A stretch of DNA of 64,000 nt from Candidatus Fermentibacterota bacterium (GTDB lineage Bacteria > Fermentibacterota > Fermentibacteria > Fermentibacterales > Fermentibacteraceae), in the NCBI GenBank assembly GCA_002748705.1, contig PDSZ01000012.1, positions 23,633-87,632 of the forward strand, read 5' to 3'. The notes beneath the pieces are model-generated. The model did not search any database. It was not told the DNA's origin and was given only the letters and a program-made list of their open reading frames with translations. Shown one piece after another: positions 26,725-35,245 of the stretch. Each line of letters begins with the position of its first letter. Position 1 is the stretch's first letter. Position numbers and translations under genes: made by a program.

Positions 26725-26816
26725 ATCGTGCGTGGACAAATGTGCTCCTGAATACTTACATGGCTTAATGCTACAAATCAGCTGCCATGCAATATTGGGA
26801 CAGCAGTGAAAAGTGC

Positions 26817-27012
26817 CATATCTATTGTCTATAATATCTTATTCTTAATATTATAATAATTTATATATTAAATAAAACAATGAGAATCTGATTAAGGTAT
26901 CTTCACATCAGTGAAGATGGCAATTGCCGTGGCAGAAACATCCTTACACATACTTGCTTGATAAGCAATCGTGAATGAGGTGTACAGAATAGCCTGCACT
27001 ATCGGAGATGAA
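26817..27012. other. AT-rich spacer
   Basis: A very AT-rich stretch (about 26820-26880) after the nested elements. No gene is recognised. It leads to a GGAG ribosome site before the decayed antitoxin. Confidence 0.4.
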
Positions 27013-27255
27013 ATGGCAGCTGTAAGCTTCACAGCAGCCAGAGCGAATTTCGCAGCTGCCATAAAGAAGGTTTGTGCTGATTATGCTTTGGTGACAGTCA
27101 CAGGAAAGAGTAAAAAGCCTGTTGTAACAATATCCCGTTAACAAATTGAGGCAATGGAGGAAACTGTGTATCTACCATGGTGCTCTGCCGATGACCGCAG
27201 TTTTATTCAGCGTTCAGAACGGCTTCCTGCATTTCCCTTTCCGCTGGCCAACAGC
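27013..27255 (+). pseudogene. yefM: YefM/Phd-type antitoxin with nonsense codon
   Basis: The frame starts with GGAG six bases before the ATG and reads M-A-A-V-S-F-T-A-A-R-A-N-F, the Phd/YefM DNA-binding start. It continues to K-K-P-V-V-T-I-S-R, meets TAA at residue 44, then resumes in the same frame with Q-I-E-A-M-E-E-T-V-Y-L, the conserved C-terminal half. Relatives have a non-stop codon there. The DNA-binding part could still be made; the toxin-binding tail is lost. Confidence 0.75.
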
Positions 27256-27319
27256 TGCCAATGACTGTGGATTAATGGTCAGCACAGCTTGAAGCCGGTT
27301 ATTGAGAAGGGGAAGAGCT

Positions 27320-27605
27320 TCTGGAATGAAGTCGGCGTTTTCTGCACTTGCATGGGAAGACTATCTCTGCCGGAAGCATACCGCAGAGAGATACTCAAAA
27401 GAATCAACAGGCTGATTCGTGATACACAAAGATCGCCTTTTGAAGACCCTGGAAAACCTGTAGCTCTGAAACATGGTCTTCCGGTTACTGGTTTTGCAGG
27501 ATACGATGAACACAGACTGGTTTACAGGATACGGGACCCTCTGTTTTCATTGCTCAGTTTCGTTATCACTGAGGGGAATACGAGTGTTTCAGGTGAAGGC
27601 TGCCG
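27320..27605 (+). pseudogene. yoeB: YoeB-type toxin, frameshifted
   Basis: Pieces of the YoeB/RelE fold occur in successive frames: F-S-A-L-A-W-E-D-Y-L, then I-L-K-R-I-N-R-L-I-R-D-T-Q-R-S-P-F-E, then D-E-H-R-L-V-Y-R-I. These are the conserved YoeB blocks in the correct order right after a YefM-like gene. At least two frame changes separate them, and G-K-P-V-A-L-K-H-G-L is followed by an altered stretch. The toxin is inactive, which explains why the antitoxin could decay. Confidence 0.7.
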
Positions 27606-27682
27606 GTTATATTGAGTTCTGCTGATTGTTCCTATTGGTATGGACAGTTGCCTGATAGTATTCCGAGAGGCCGGTGCACTGA

Positions 27683-29362
27683 ATGCTGACAAAATATTTC
27701 AAAGGCAGATTTTGTTTGCCTGTTATGGTTCTTCTTGTTTTGCTGCTGTACCTTCCAACTCTTCGAACAGGTTTTCTCAGTGACGATTTTCTGGATGCGC
27801 AGACAGAGACAGGTGATGCTCATCTTGCCTTCAGTTCAATGATGTCTTCAGGATACAGGCCTCTTATGTCTTACAGCTGGGGTCTGGACAATCTTGTGTG
27901 GGGAAGGCGAATGCAATGGGGATGGCACCTGACGAACATTCTGATTCTGTTTGCGGCTCTGTACTCTCTCAGAAGATTTCTGAAACTGTTCATCTCCTGT
28001 GAGACTTCGGTGCTTGCCGGAGTGGCATTGTTTGCTCTTTGTTACCCTGTTGCGCTCTCTGTGGGAAAAGTGGTATGGAGAACATCCCTTCTTCCGCTTA
28101 TTCCGCTGCTCTGGGCAATGGTGCTTGCAGTGGAATACGAAAAGGAACAGCGGTTTCTGTTTGCTGCAGCGGCTTCGTTTCTTCTGCTTGTCTCTCTTCT
28201 TCTGAAAGAGACAGCTCTTGCTTCCGCTCCGGTGTTTGGTGTTCTCACATGGTCTGTTTCCAGTGGAAAAGAGCAGGGCAGAGCTTTTCTGAGAGGTTTC
28301 GCTGCTGCTGCTGTAGCTACTGCTGTTTACATTGTTCTCAGGCTTCTGGCAGTGGGGCTTGTAACCGGATATGCTGACTCTGCTTCATTTAGTCCTTTGA
28401 TGCTGAAAAACATAGCTCTGCTTTTCAGTATGGTATGGTCTCCCTGGCTGGACTCTGTTCCGGTGAGAATACTGCTGCCGCTGCAAATAATGGTTCTTAT
28501 ACTTATGCCCGCTTCGGGAAAACTCAAACTTTTTATCGGTAGTATGTCTGTATTTCTGCTTCTCACTGCGTCCAATCTGTCTCCCCGCCCTGATTACGCT
28601 GTGCCTGGCGCTCTTGCTGCAGCTTTAGCTGTTGCTGTTTATGGAGAAGCTGTAAAGAAGCGCAGGGCTGTGATACCCCTTTACGGACTATTGCTTCTGG
28701 GAGTGTTCCTTCAATCCAGAGATCAGCTCAAGATACTGGGAGAAGCATCAGATATGGTAGTTTCTCAGACAGCACTTATGGCCGAAATAGCAGACGAAGT
28801 TCCAGGAGAGAGCCCTCTTTTTTTCAGAGGAGTTCCAGAAGCTGTTGCAGGCTATTCAACTTTCTGGGGCGAGGAGTACATGCAGCCTCTGGAGTATGCA
28901 GGCTATAACCCTGGACGATTCGTAACAGGAGTGTCAGGAATGTGGGAACTGCTTCTTATTCATGGAGAAGGGCATATAATCTTTCTGAAAGAGAACAGCT
29001 GGCAGAGTTATTCGGTTTCAAGTACAGGATATGATGAATCCCTTTCAGATACATCTGTTGTTTTGAGGCAAAGCCTTCAAGCAGGTCTGTTGGCTCAGTA
29101 TCCGTCCTGCGTTGTCGGTTCTGCTGATGCGGCTGTTTTCCTGCTCAGTCCAATTCATGGAGACTCTCTGATAAGACTGGAAGCTGAGAACATCGATCAT
29201 CAACAGGTGATTGATCTTGCCTCTGTTCCTGAGTGGATTGCCGATGGAAGCAGTGCTGTTCTTGTTTCTGACAGAGAGGTTGAACTTGTTTTCTCATCAA
29301 GAAACATTGCTGCTGAGAATGCTGAAGAAAGGCTTTTGCGAAAGGCTTCAGAAGGCCATTGA
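27683..29362 (+). CDS. GT-C-type polytopic membrane protein
   Basis: A 559-residue protein with about ten membrane helices and a soluble C-terminal part. After the first helix it has L-P-T-L-R-T-G-F-L-S-D-D-F, the acidic-pair motif in the first loop of GT-C glycosyltransferases (PMT/ArnT-like), followed by Y-R-P-L-M-S-Y-S-W. It may transfer a sugar from a lipid carrier. The end is uncertain: an overlapping frame continues plausibly to 29456 (E-R-L-Q-K-A-I-D-S-L), so a 3' frameshift near 29340 is possible. Confidence 0.65.
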   Translation: MLTKYFKGRFCLPVMVLLVLLLYLPTLRTGFLSDDFLDAQTETGDAHLAFSSMMSSGYRPLMSYSWGLDNLVWGRRMQWGWHLTNILILFAALYSLRRFLKLFISCETSVLAGVALFALCYPVALSVGKVVWRTSLLPLIPLLWAMVLAVEYEKEQRFLFAAAASFLLLVSLLLKETALASAPVFGVLTWSVSSGKEQGRAFLRGFAAAAVATAVYIVLRLLAVGLVTGYADSASFSPLMLKNIALLFSMVWSPWLDSVPVRILLPLQIMVLILMPASGKLKLFIGSMSVFLLLTASNLSPRPDYAVPGALAAALAVAVYGEAVKKRRAVIPLYGLLLLGVFLQSRDQLKILGEASDMVVSQTALMAEIADEVPGESPLFFRGVPEAVAGYSTFWGEEYMQPLEYAGYNPGRFVTGVSGMWELLLIHGEGHIIFLKENSWQSYSVSSTGYDESLSDTSVVLRQSLQAGLLAQYPSCVVGSADAAVFLLSPIHGDSLIRLEAENIDHQQVIDLASVPEWIADGSSAVLVSDREVELVFSSRNIAAENAEERLLRKASEGH

Positions 29363-29569
29363 TTCCCTGAGACAGTTGCTGAAATACCGCAATTCAGACG
29401 AGCTTCGGCAAACAAGGTATCATGCGTTCAGCTTTGCCGAGTCTGGTTGCTTGTGATTCAACACAGGCTTGATAGCCTGTTAAGGCCTCTTCTTCAGCAG
29501 TGTTCTGTGCCTGTTGAAAGAATATTGAAAAGCCTCCCCCAGGATTAACCGCAGGCATGTTTTTTCAGG

Positions 29570-30040
29570 TTATTTTTTTACCGTCGTGCTTCTGCACAAG
29601 TTCAATGACATCAGGGAAGCCCATTCCCAGAGCCTTGAGCTTTTCTGTGGTTGGAATTCCATCATTTGTCCAGCTTCTTCTGTATACTGCGTCAAGAACT
29701 TTTCGCAGCGGTCTTCTCTGTATTTTCAGGTGGCAGCAACCCTGGTTGCACTAAGGGTCGATAGGTGTGCCGTCCAGGGGGAAGCAGGAGATACATACAC
29801 CGTTTCTCGTTGTGTATGGTTAACTTCCTGCCTCAGGAGCCAGAGATCTAATCCTTACCCTTCTGTATATTTCTCCCTGATATCTTCAGTGGTGGGTATG
29901 ATACTGAAAGAGCAGTAGAGTATATCCACTCTGGGAGTTTCACCTGTGCAGTTCTTCACAGCCGGTTTCTGCTTGTAACTGAAAGAAGCCATAACCTTCT
30001 GTGCTTCAATTATCTCCCTGGTGGAATACTCGCAGGGCAT
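29570..30040 (-). pseudogene. Decayed gene of unknown family
   Basis: A GGAAGGA lies five bases before an ATG (30038-30040) opening M-P-C-E-Y-S-T-R-E-I-I-E-A-Q-K. The frame stops after 61 residues. Protein-like sequence then reappears in another frame (T-N-D-G-I-P-T-T-E-K-L-K-A-L-G-M-G-F-P-D-V-I-E), ending near 29570. This looks like one gene of about 150 codons broken by indels. I do not recognise it. Confidence 0.4.
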
Positions 30041-30609
30041 GTATATCCTTCCGGTTTGAGTTAGAAGTGTGGAATTTTCTCTTTAATCTTTATTGAAAAC
30101 GCAAAATGCAATGATTGCAGTAAGTTGCTCGTTCCGTTATCCCCGAAATGAATAACGATCAGCTGTTACGCAATTCAGAGTTGAATGCCTGACCGGAAAG
30201 CTCTAAATCCTTGAATAGTCTGGTGTTCTGCAGTGCTTTCAGTTCAATTCAATCAAGCTGCGATGCTGGTTTTACTTATAATAAGTACGATACCTCACAT
30301 TTCTGTACAGATACTCAGTAGAAGTGTGGTGGCACCTGCAAAGGTATTATGTAGTTAAAGGATTTACATTCTGTATTGATTTTATGGTTTAATATTGTTG
30401 ATTCAGGTGTTTGGTGTAATGGCTGAATAAAATGCGCTGTCCTAATTATTTTAGTATTATGATATATACTATCATATAATATAGTATGTAGTAGTAAAAT
30501 ACATTAGTCTTTGATTCAGACCCCGGTTGGGATTGTCAGCTTACTCAGTTTTGTTATATGCTACTTCTTTATGGTGGCAGGCTAAGAATTCAAGCAATAT
30601 GCCGGGAGT
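30041..30609. other. AT-rich intergenic region
   Basis: No gene found. An AT-rich inverted repeat (ATACTAT...ATAGTAT) lies at about 30466-30486. The region precedes the frameshifted membrane protein. Confidence 0.45.
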
Positions 30610-32164
30610 ATGAAAACTGGGTTATATATGATCATTAATAATAATATATTCATTCCTCTTATTTTACTCGTAATGATTGGAGGAACACTCCACATTTTGT
30701 CCTTTGGGAACTGTTTACAGGATGATGCTTACATCGGTCTTCGCTATTCAAGAAACCTGGCAGATGGAGCAGGTTTAGTATTTAACCGCAATGAGAGGGT
30801 TGAGGGGTACACTAATTTTCTCTGGATATTGCTTGGCGCTTTTCCTTTTCTGACTGGAATTGATCCTGTCGTATACCTGAGAATTCTTGGTGTGATCAGT
30901 GCTCTTCTGGCAGCCTGCGCTGCTGGCCGACTGGCTGCATTATTATCAGGTGGTTCGGTGATTGCATCGGCTGTTTCTGCATTGCTTGTGGCCAGTATGC
31001 CATTTGCAATGGCAGAAGCTTCTATGGGTCTGGAAACTCTTCTTTTTACATTTTTTGTGATTATTGCCTTTGCAAGGTGTATTGAGGAGGGACAGGATTT
31101 AAGCCGGAAAGGCTATCTCTCAGGTGCTTTTATGGCTATGGGCGCCCTTACAAGACCGGAAGGATACGGAGTCGCGCTGTTTATCCTGGGAATTGATCTT
31201 TGGCAGTTGATCAGGTCTGACGGAAGCGCTGTGCTGAGAAACCAGCTGATTCAGCGATGGTGTGTCTTTGGAATTGCTTCGCTTTCACATCTTTTCTTCA
31301 GATACTTTTATTATGGTGATATTGTTCCGAATACCTTTCATGCAAAGGTAGGAGGAGGCATCAATTCGCTGGAAAGAGGTTTCAGATATCTGGTAAAGTA
31401 CATTTCTGATGTTATCCTGCTGGCGGTTTTTTCTTTTATGAGTGCGTTGCTTATGCTGATAAAGGGAAGCAGGTTTCAGAGGCGGTTAACTATACTGTTT
31501 ACTGTTTTCATGATTTGCTACCCTTGGATATGTGGTTTATGTTGGAGGAGACTTCAAGCCCACTCACCGATTCTTCGTATTGCCATCAGCTGTCATGGCA
31601 GGTTTTTCAGGTTCCGGAGCTGCTTTTGTATTCCGATTGAACAGAGGAAAACTGTTGAAGATGGTTGTTTCAGCAGTTCTGGGGCTGACAGTTGCTCAGC
31701 TCATCGTTTATGGTGAAGAAGTACATGAATTTGCCCGTTGGCGAAGCTCTGTTCTTCCAGTGCATATTGCTGCCGGCAGGTGGCTTGGCGAATCCTTTCC
31801 TGATTCAACCCTGATAGCCACAGGAAATGCTGGAGTTATTCCATTTGAATCAGGGCTGCCTTGTATTGATATGCACGGGCTATGCGACAGAACTATTGCG
31901 TCAAGACCTTTATCCAACATGGGAGAAGGGCTTCCAGGGCACGAAAAGGGAGACGGGCTTTATGTACTCAGTCGCAGACCTGATATTATTCTTTTCATGC
32001 GTTCCCGTTTTTCCGAGGAACCTGCAACAGAAGAGAATATTGCAGTTAACCTGTTCGGAGTAAGTGAATTTGAGCTATGGAACAATCCTGTATTCCACCG
32101 GAACTATCGTCTGGAATCTGTGGAGCTTGATTTTGGTTATTTTAACTACTACCGGCGTATCTGA
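30610..32164 (+). pseudogene. GT-C-type membrane protein with one frameshift
   Basis: Frame 1 (30610 to about 31520) starts with helices and the motif D-D-A-Y-I-G-L-R-Y-S-R-N-L-A-D-G-A-G, then E-R-V-E-G-Y-T-N-F-L-W, found in a large family of dolichyl-phosphate-mannose-type membrane transferases. Near 31520 the sense shifts one frame, and Y-V-V-Y-V-G-G-D-F-K-P-T-H-R-F continues to 32164 including G-N-A-G-V-I-P-F-E-S-G and I-D-M-H-G-L-C-D. Both halves belong to the same family, so one indel breaks the gene. It may be a recent mutation or a sequence error, since no other damage is seen. Confidence 0.7.
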
Positions 32165-32235
32165 CAGGAACAGGTCGCAGTTTGTGATTCTGCTGAACAG
32201 ATGGGCCTGAAACAGCCAGTAACCGGAGGTAGTTT

Positions 32236-33558
32236 ATGAACCGCTATTCTGTTTTGCCGCTTCTTCTTTTTTTTCTTCTGAGTCTTTCCTGCGGTGGAGA
32301 ATCAAAACCCAATGTGGTTCTTATCATAGTGGACACCCTCAGATCTGATCATCTCGGCTGTTACGGATACCACAGGAACACAACTCCCGCAATGGACAGC
32401 CTGGCTGCGGAAGGTACAAGATATGCATGTGTTACAGCAGGCGAACCGTGGACACTGCCTTCAATGGCAACCATCTTTACCGGCTTTTATCCCCTTGAGC
32501 ACAATGCCAGACGCAGAGGTGATTCATATTTCGGTATAGCTTCTGAGGCATTTACTCTTACAGAACTTATGCACAGTGAAGGGTACGCAACAGCTGCTTT
32601 CTTCAATGTTATCTTCATGAATCAGGATTTCGGTTTTCATCAGGGTTTTGACCATTTTGACTGCTACTCTTCACTGGGAAGCAGCAGTGACAGAAACGCA
32701 GAGCAGACTGTTGACGCTGCTCTGGAGTGGCTTGATGGGGAATATGGCGGTGAACCGCTCTTTCTTGCAGTGCATTTCTATGACCCGCATCTCACATACA
32801 CACCTCCTGACTCATTTGCTGATTTATGGCGTGATACCTCATATGCAGGAGAGTTTGATTCTTCATGGGGTGTTCGGGAAGCTGTAGTTAATGTCAATAA
32901 AGGTGTAATAGGGTTAAATGATGATGATCTGTACAACCTTGAAGCACTCTATGACGGAGAGATAGCCTATACTGATAATGAAATAGGCAGACTGCTTGCA
33001 GGTTTGAGGGAACGGGGTATTACAGATAATGCTATTGTAGTTCTTGTTGCAGATCACGGTGAGGAATTCAAGGATCATCAGAAGATGGGGCATGCCCATT
33101 CACTGTACCAGGAACTGCTGAATGTGCCTATGATTATTTGTGGAGAGGGTTTTGAGCCTTCGTCGGTCTGTTCCCTGAATGTTACTCAGGCTGATATTTT
33201 CCCCACTGTATGCGCTTGGGCAGGTATAGATTACGAAGGTGCTACTTCCGGTGTTAATCTGCTTTCAGGTGATGTTTCAGCTGAAAGAAGCATACCTGCC
33301 GGAATGAACATGGAAACAGGCTATGTTGTTACTTCAAGGCGAAGAAATCTGAAACTGCATCTGTTCGATCATGGAACAGTCGCATTTATGTTTGATCTGT
33401 CAGATGATCCCGGTGAACATGAGCCTCTTGAGGATGTGGATGAAGAACTCAGAGAAGCTGCTGCGTTTTACCTTGCCACTCCTCCCATGTACAATCCTCC
33501 GGCAATCCCTGTAGAAAACTCGTTTACTGAAGCTCTGCACAATCTTGGATACATATAG
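32236..33558 (+). CDS. Sulfatase-family lipoprotein
   Basis: A 440-residue alkaline-phosphatase-superfamily protein with a lipoprotein signal (L-L-S-L-S-C, Cys about 19). Metal ligands are present: V-V-L-I-I-V-D-T-L-R-S-D-H-L at the N-terminus and V-A-D-H-G-E-E-F later. At the nucleophile site, where sulfatases have C/S-x-P-S-R, it has W-T-L-P-S-M, so there is no formylglycine-type Cys or Ser. It may use Thr, or act as a phosphotransferase. GGAGG lies eight bases before the ATG. It could share a pathway with the preceding membrane transferases. Confidence 0.75.
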   Translation: MNRYSVLPLLLFFLLSLSCGGESKPNVVLIIVDTLRSDHLGCYGYHRNTTPAMDSLAAEGTRYACVTAGEPWTLPSMATIFTGFYPLEHNARRRGDSYFGIASEAFTLTELMHSEGYATAAFFNVIFMNQDFGFHQGFDHFDCYSSLGSSSDRNAEQTVDAALEWLDGEYGGEPLFLAVHFYDPHLTYTPPDSFADLWRDTSYAGEFDSSWGVREAVVNVNKGVIGLNDDDLYNLEALYDGEIAYTDNEIGRLLAGLRERGITDNAIVVLVADHGEEFKDHQKMGHAHSLYQELLNVPMIICGEGFEPSSVCSLNVTQADIFPTVCAWAGIDYEGATSGVNLLSGDVSAERSIPAGMNMETGYVVTSRRRNLKLHLFDHGTVAFMFDLSDDPGEHEPLEDVDEELREAAAFYLATPPMYNPPAIPVENSFTEALHNLGYI

Positions 33559-33599
33559 GAGATAATATGGAAACGGTCGGCCGCAGTTCTTAAAGGACT

Positions 33600-34140
33600 G
33601 CTGAAGCTCTGTTGAAAATTTCCGCTGGAATTGCCGGTACAGAAGGAATAGGTTGTGGCCATGCTTCTTGCTTCTTGCCAGAGCAGGATCATGAAGCATT
33701 ACCGCAGCAGATTTTGATATTGTTGAACCCTCTAATCTTAACAGGCAGTCCTTTTTTGTGGATCAGAAAGGTATGCCCAGGGTGGAAGCCCTTAGGAAAA
33801 CCTTTTAAGAATAAATCCTGAAATGGTTTTCAATCCTGTTACTTACAGGATAACTGCCGATAGCATTAATGAGATATTCGGTGAGTGCAGGGTGCTGGTG
33901 GAGGCTGTGGACAGAGGTGAAACCAAAGCCATGCTTATTGAACAGTGGGTCTTCCTTTATTCTGAGCGGCCTTTGATCGCCTGTTCCGGCATATCCTGCT
34001 TCGGTGATTTTAGCGGAATAACAGTTGCCAGAACCGGTAAGCTTTCTGTTGTTGGAGATCAGCATTCAGAGCCTGAGGAAGAGGTTTTTCAGCAAAAGTT
34101 ACTGCTGCGGTATCATGGAGCTTCTTTGCGCTTTTACTGA
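33600..34140 (+). pseudogene. thiF: ThiF-like adenylyltransferase, decayed
   Basis: Across three frames the region reads I-S-A-G-I-A-G-T-E-G-I-G-C-G (altered nucleotide loop), D-F-D-I-V-E-P-S-N-L-N-R-Q-S-F-F-V-D-Q, then G-M-P-R-V-E-A-L-R-K, and from 33823 R-I-T-A-D-S-I-N-E-I-F-G and V-L-V-E-A-V-D-R-G-E-T-K-A-M-L. These blocks are in the order of the small ThiF family that adenylates ThiS. Indels lie near 33700 and 33800, and the Gly-rich loop is damaged. A ThiS-like gene survives at 19091-19288. Confidence 0.65.
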
Positions 34141-34327
34141 GGAGAAATGCAACAATTGTCAGGGATGCGGGAATAACCCTGTAGTGCTGAAGACAAACGG
34201 AAAACAGATTCCGCTCACCGGTTTTCAGGCAAGGCTGGTTGAGGAAGTTGCAAGAGGAGTGCTGAATACTCTTAAAAGTGCTGACGCAAGCATGGCGATT
34301 ACTCTGGAGATAAGTCATAAGGTCTGA
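34115..34327 (+). CDS. Small Cys-motif protein beside thiF remnant
   Basis: A 70-residue frame beginning M-E-L-L-C-A-F-T-E-E-K with C-N-N-C-Q-G-C (metal or disulfide site), followed by V-V-L-K-T-N-G-K-Q-I-P-L-T-G-F and a helical C-terminus. It overlaps the 3' end of the thiF pseudogene by 26 bp and may have been its operon partner. The reading frame is intact, but I know of no function. The upstream ribosome site is poor, so expression is uncertain. Confidence 0.45.
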   Translation: MELLCAFTEEKCNNCQGCGNNPVVLKTNGKQIPLTGFQARLVEEVARGVLNTLKSADASMAITLEISHKV

Positions 34328-34388
34328 GAGAGTGGCTTCCAGCAGTCTTGCTGCAAGATACAAACAGGTCGGTTACTCTGGAGCTGAG

Positions 34389-35090
34389 TCAGACCCGAAG
34401 TTGAACATCAATCACCCTTTCAGCCATTTCTTCAGCTATTTTTTCCAGGTATTCTGCAGGATAAGATGGAGTGCCAAGGAGTTCCCGGGATAGAGTCTTG
34501 TCGCTTCGGAATCTCTGAATTGCGTACCTCCGAATCTTTTTGGGGCCCAGTATGTTCAGCAGTTCCATGATGTCCTGTTCTTCCACTATTCCAGGAACCA
34601 TTGTTGACCGGAACTCCCACGCAACCTTGTTCTGCTCCATAAGTATTCCGGCAGCTTTCAGAACCGGTTCTATTCCAGCCCTTCCTCCGGTAGCCATTTT
34701 GTATTTTTTCGGGCTGGTCTTAAGGTCCATTGCAACAAAATCAACATAGGGAAGAGCCTGCTGAAGCCTTTCAGGAAAGGTTCCGTTGGTATCCAGTTTT
34801 ACCAGAAGGAGAGTTTCCTTCTTTATTCTTTTCAGAAGTTCCAGATTCTCAGTATAAAGAAGAGGCTCTCCTCCGGTGAGAACCACCGCATCAATGAACC
34901 CCTCCCTTTCTTTCAGCTCTTCAATAACTTCTACATTGCTCAGGCTGCATGTGCTGTCAAGAAGATCAGGGTTTACAAGATCCGGATTATGGCAAAAAGG
35001 GCAGGCAAGATTACAACCTGCAGAAAAAAGCACAGTGGAAATCTTGCCTGGATATTCAATAAGGCTGGTGCCCTGAAGGGATCTGATCAA
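34389..35090 (-). CDS. nrdG: Anaerobic ribonucleotide reductase activase
   Basis: A 233-residue radical SAM enzyme. C-N-L-A-C-P-F-C supplies the CxxxCxxC iron-sulfur site, and V-L-T-G-G-E-P-L the AdoMet-binding GGE motif. It activates the class III ribonucleotide reductase by forming the glycyl radical. The start is TTG (35088-35090), two bases after the stop of the small glycyl-radical gene, giving M-I-R-S-L-Q-G. Third gene of the nrdD operon. The length is nearer the longer NrdG2-like activases than the 150-residue E. coli form. Confidence 0.88.
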   Translation of the reverse strand: MIRSLQGTSLIEYPGKISTVLFSAGCNLACPFCHNPDLVNPDLLDSTCSLSNVEVIEELKEREGFIDAVVLTGGEPLLYTENLELLKRIKKETLLLVKLDTNGTFPERLQQALPYVDFVAMDLKTSPKKYKMATGGRAGIEPVLKAAGILMEQNKVAWEFRSTMVPGIVEEQDIMELLNILGPKKIRRYAIQRFRSDKTLSRELLGTPSYPAEYLEKIAEEMAERVIDVQLRV

Positions 35091-35092
35091 AT

Positions 35093-35245
35093 TCAGTCGT
35101 TTTCAGTGTTCAGCTCAACATAGCTTCTCTGGGAGAACTCTTCCTTCTTGCCCTTGTTCCAGTTCTGAACAGGTCTGTAGTATCCAACCACTCTGGAGTA
35201 AACCTCTGCCTTGACTGCCTTAACCTTTTTTGTGTTTTCGCTCAT
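35093..35245 (-). CDS. Separate glycyl-radical peptide of class III ribonucleotide reductase
   Basis: A 50-residue frame containing V-Y-S-R-V-V-G-Y-Y-R-P-V-Q-N-W-N and G-K-K-E-E-F, the C-terminal radical segment of NrdD; Gly21 is the expected radical site. In the usual enzyme this is the end of the large subunit. Here nrdD ends before it and the peptide is its own gene, starting in the nrdD stop (ATGA overlap, 35242-35245). It lacks the zinc cysteines that often precede this segment. The split must be functional because the catalytic chain alone has no radical Gly. Confidence 0.85.
   Translation of the reverse strand: MSENTKKVKAVKAEVYSRVVGYYRPVQNWNKGKKEEFSQRSYVELNTEND

Larger units (their letters stand above)
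25045..26807 (-). mobile_element. IS4-family remnant, interrupted by IS256
   Basis: The ends TACTGGTGTCACA (25045-25057) and TGGGACAGCAGT (26796-26807) match the inverted repeats of the IS4 element at 9057-10384. They are flanked by a perfect 9-bp direct repeat GAAAAGTGC (25036-25044 and 26808-26816), the target duplication. Between 25060 and 25290 the sequence is a diverged copy of the 3' end of the IS4 transposase. Only about 75 bp remains on the right, so most of the transposase gene is deleted. Confidence 0.8.

Noticed and set aside
27142..27144. The stop in yefM as a selenocysteine codon
   Set aside because: It is TAA, not TGA, and the neighbouring toxin is also frameshifted, so this is ordinary decay.
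30466..30486. AT-rich inverted repeat as an origin or operator
   Set aside because: It is short, in a generally AT-rich stretch, with no iterons or nearby initiator gene.
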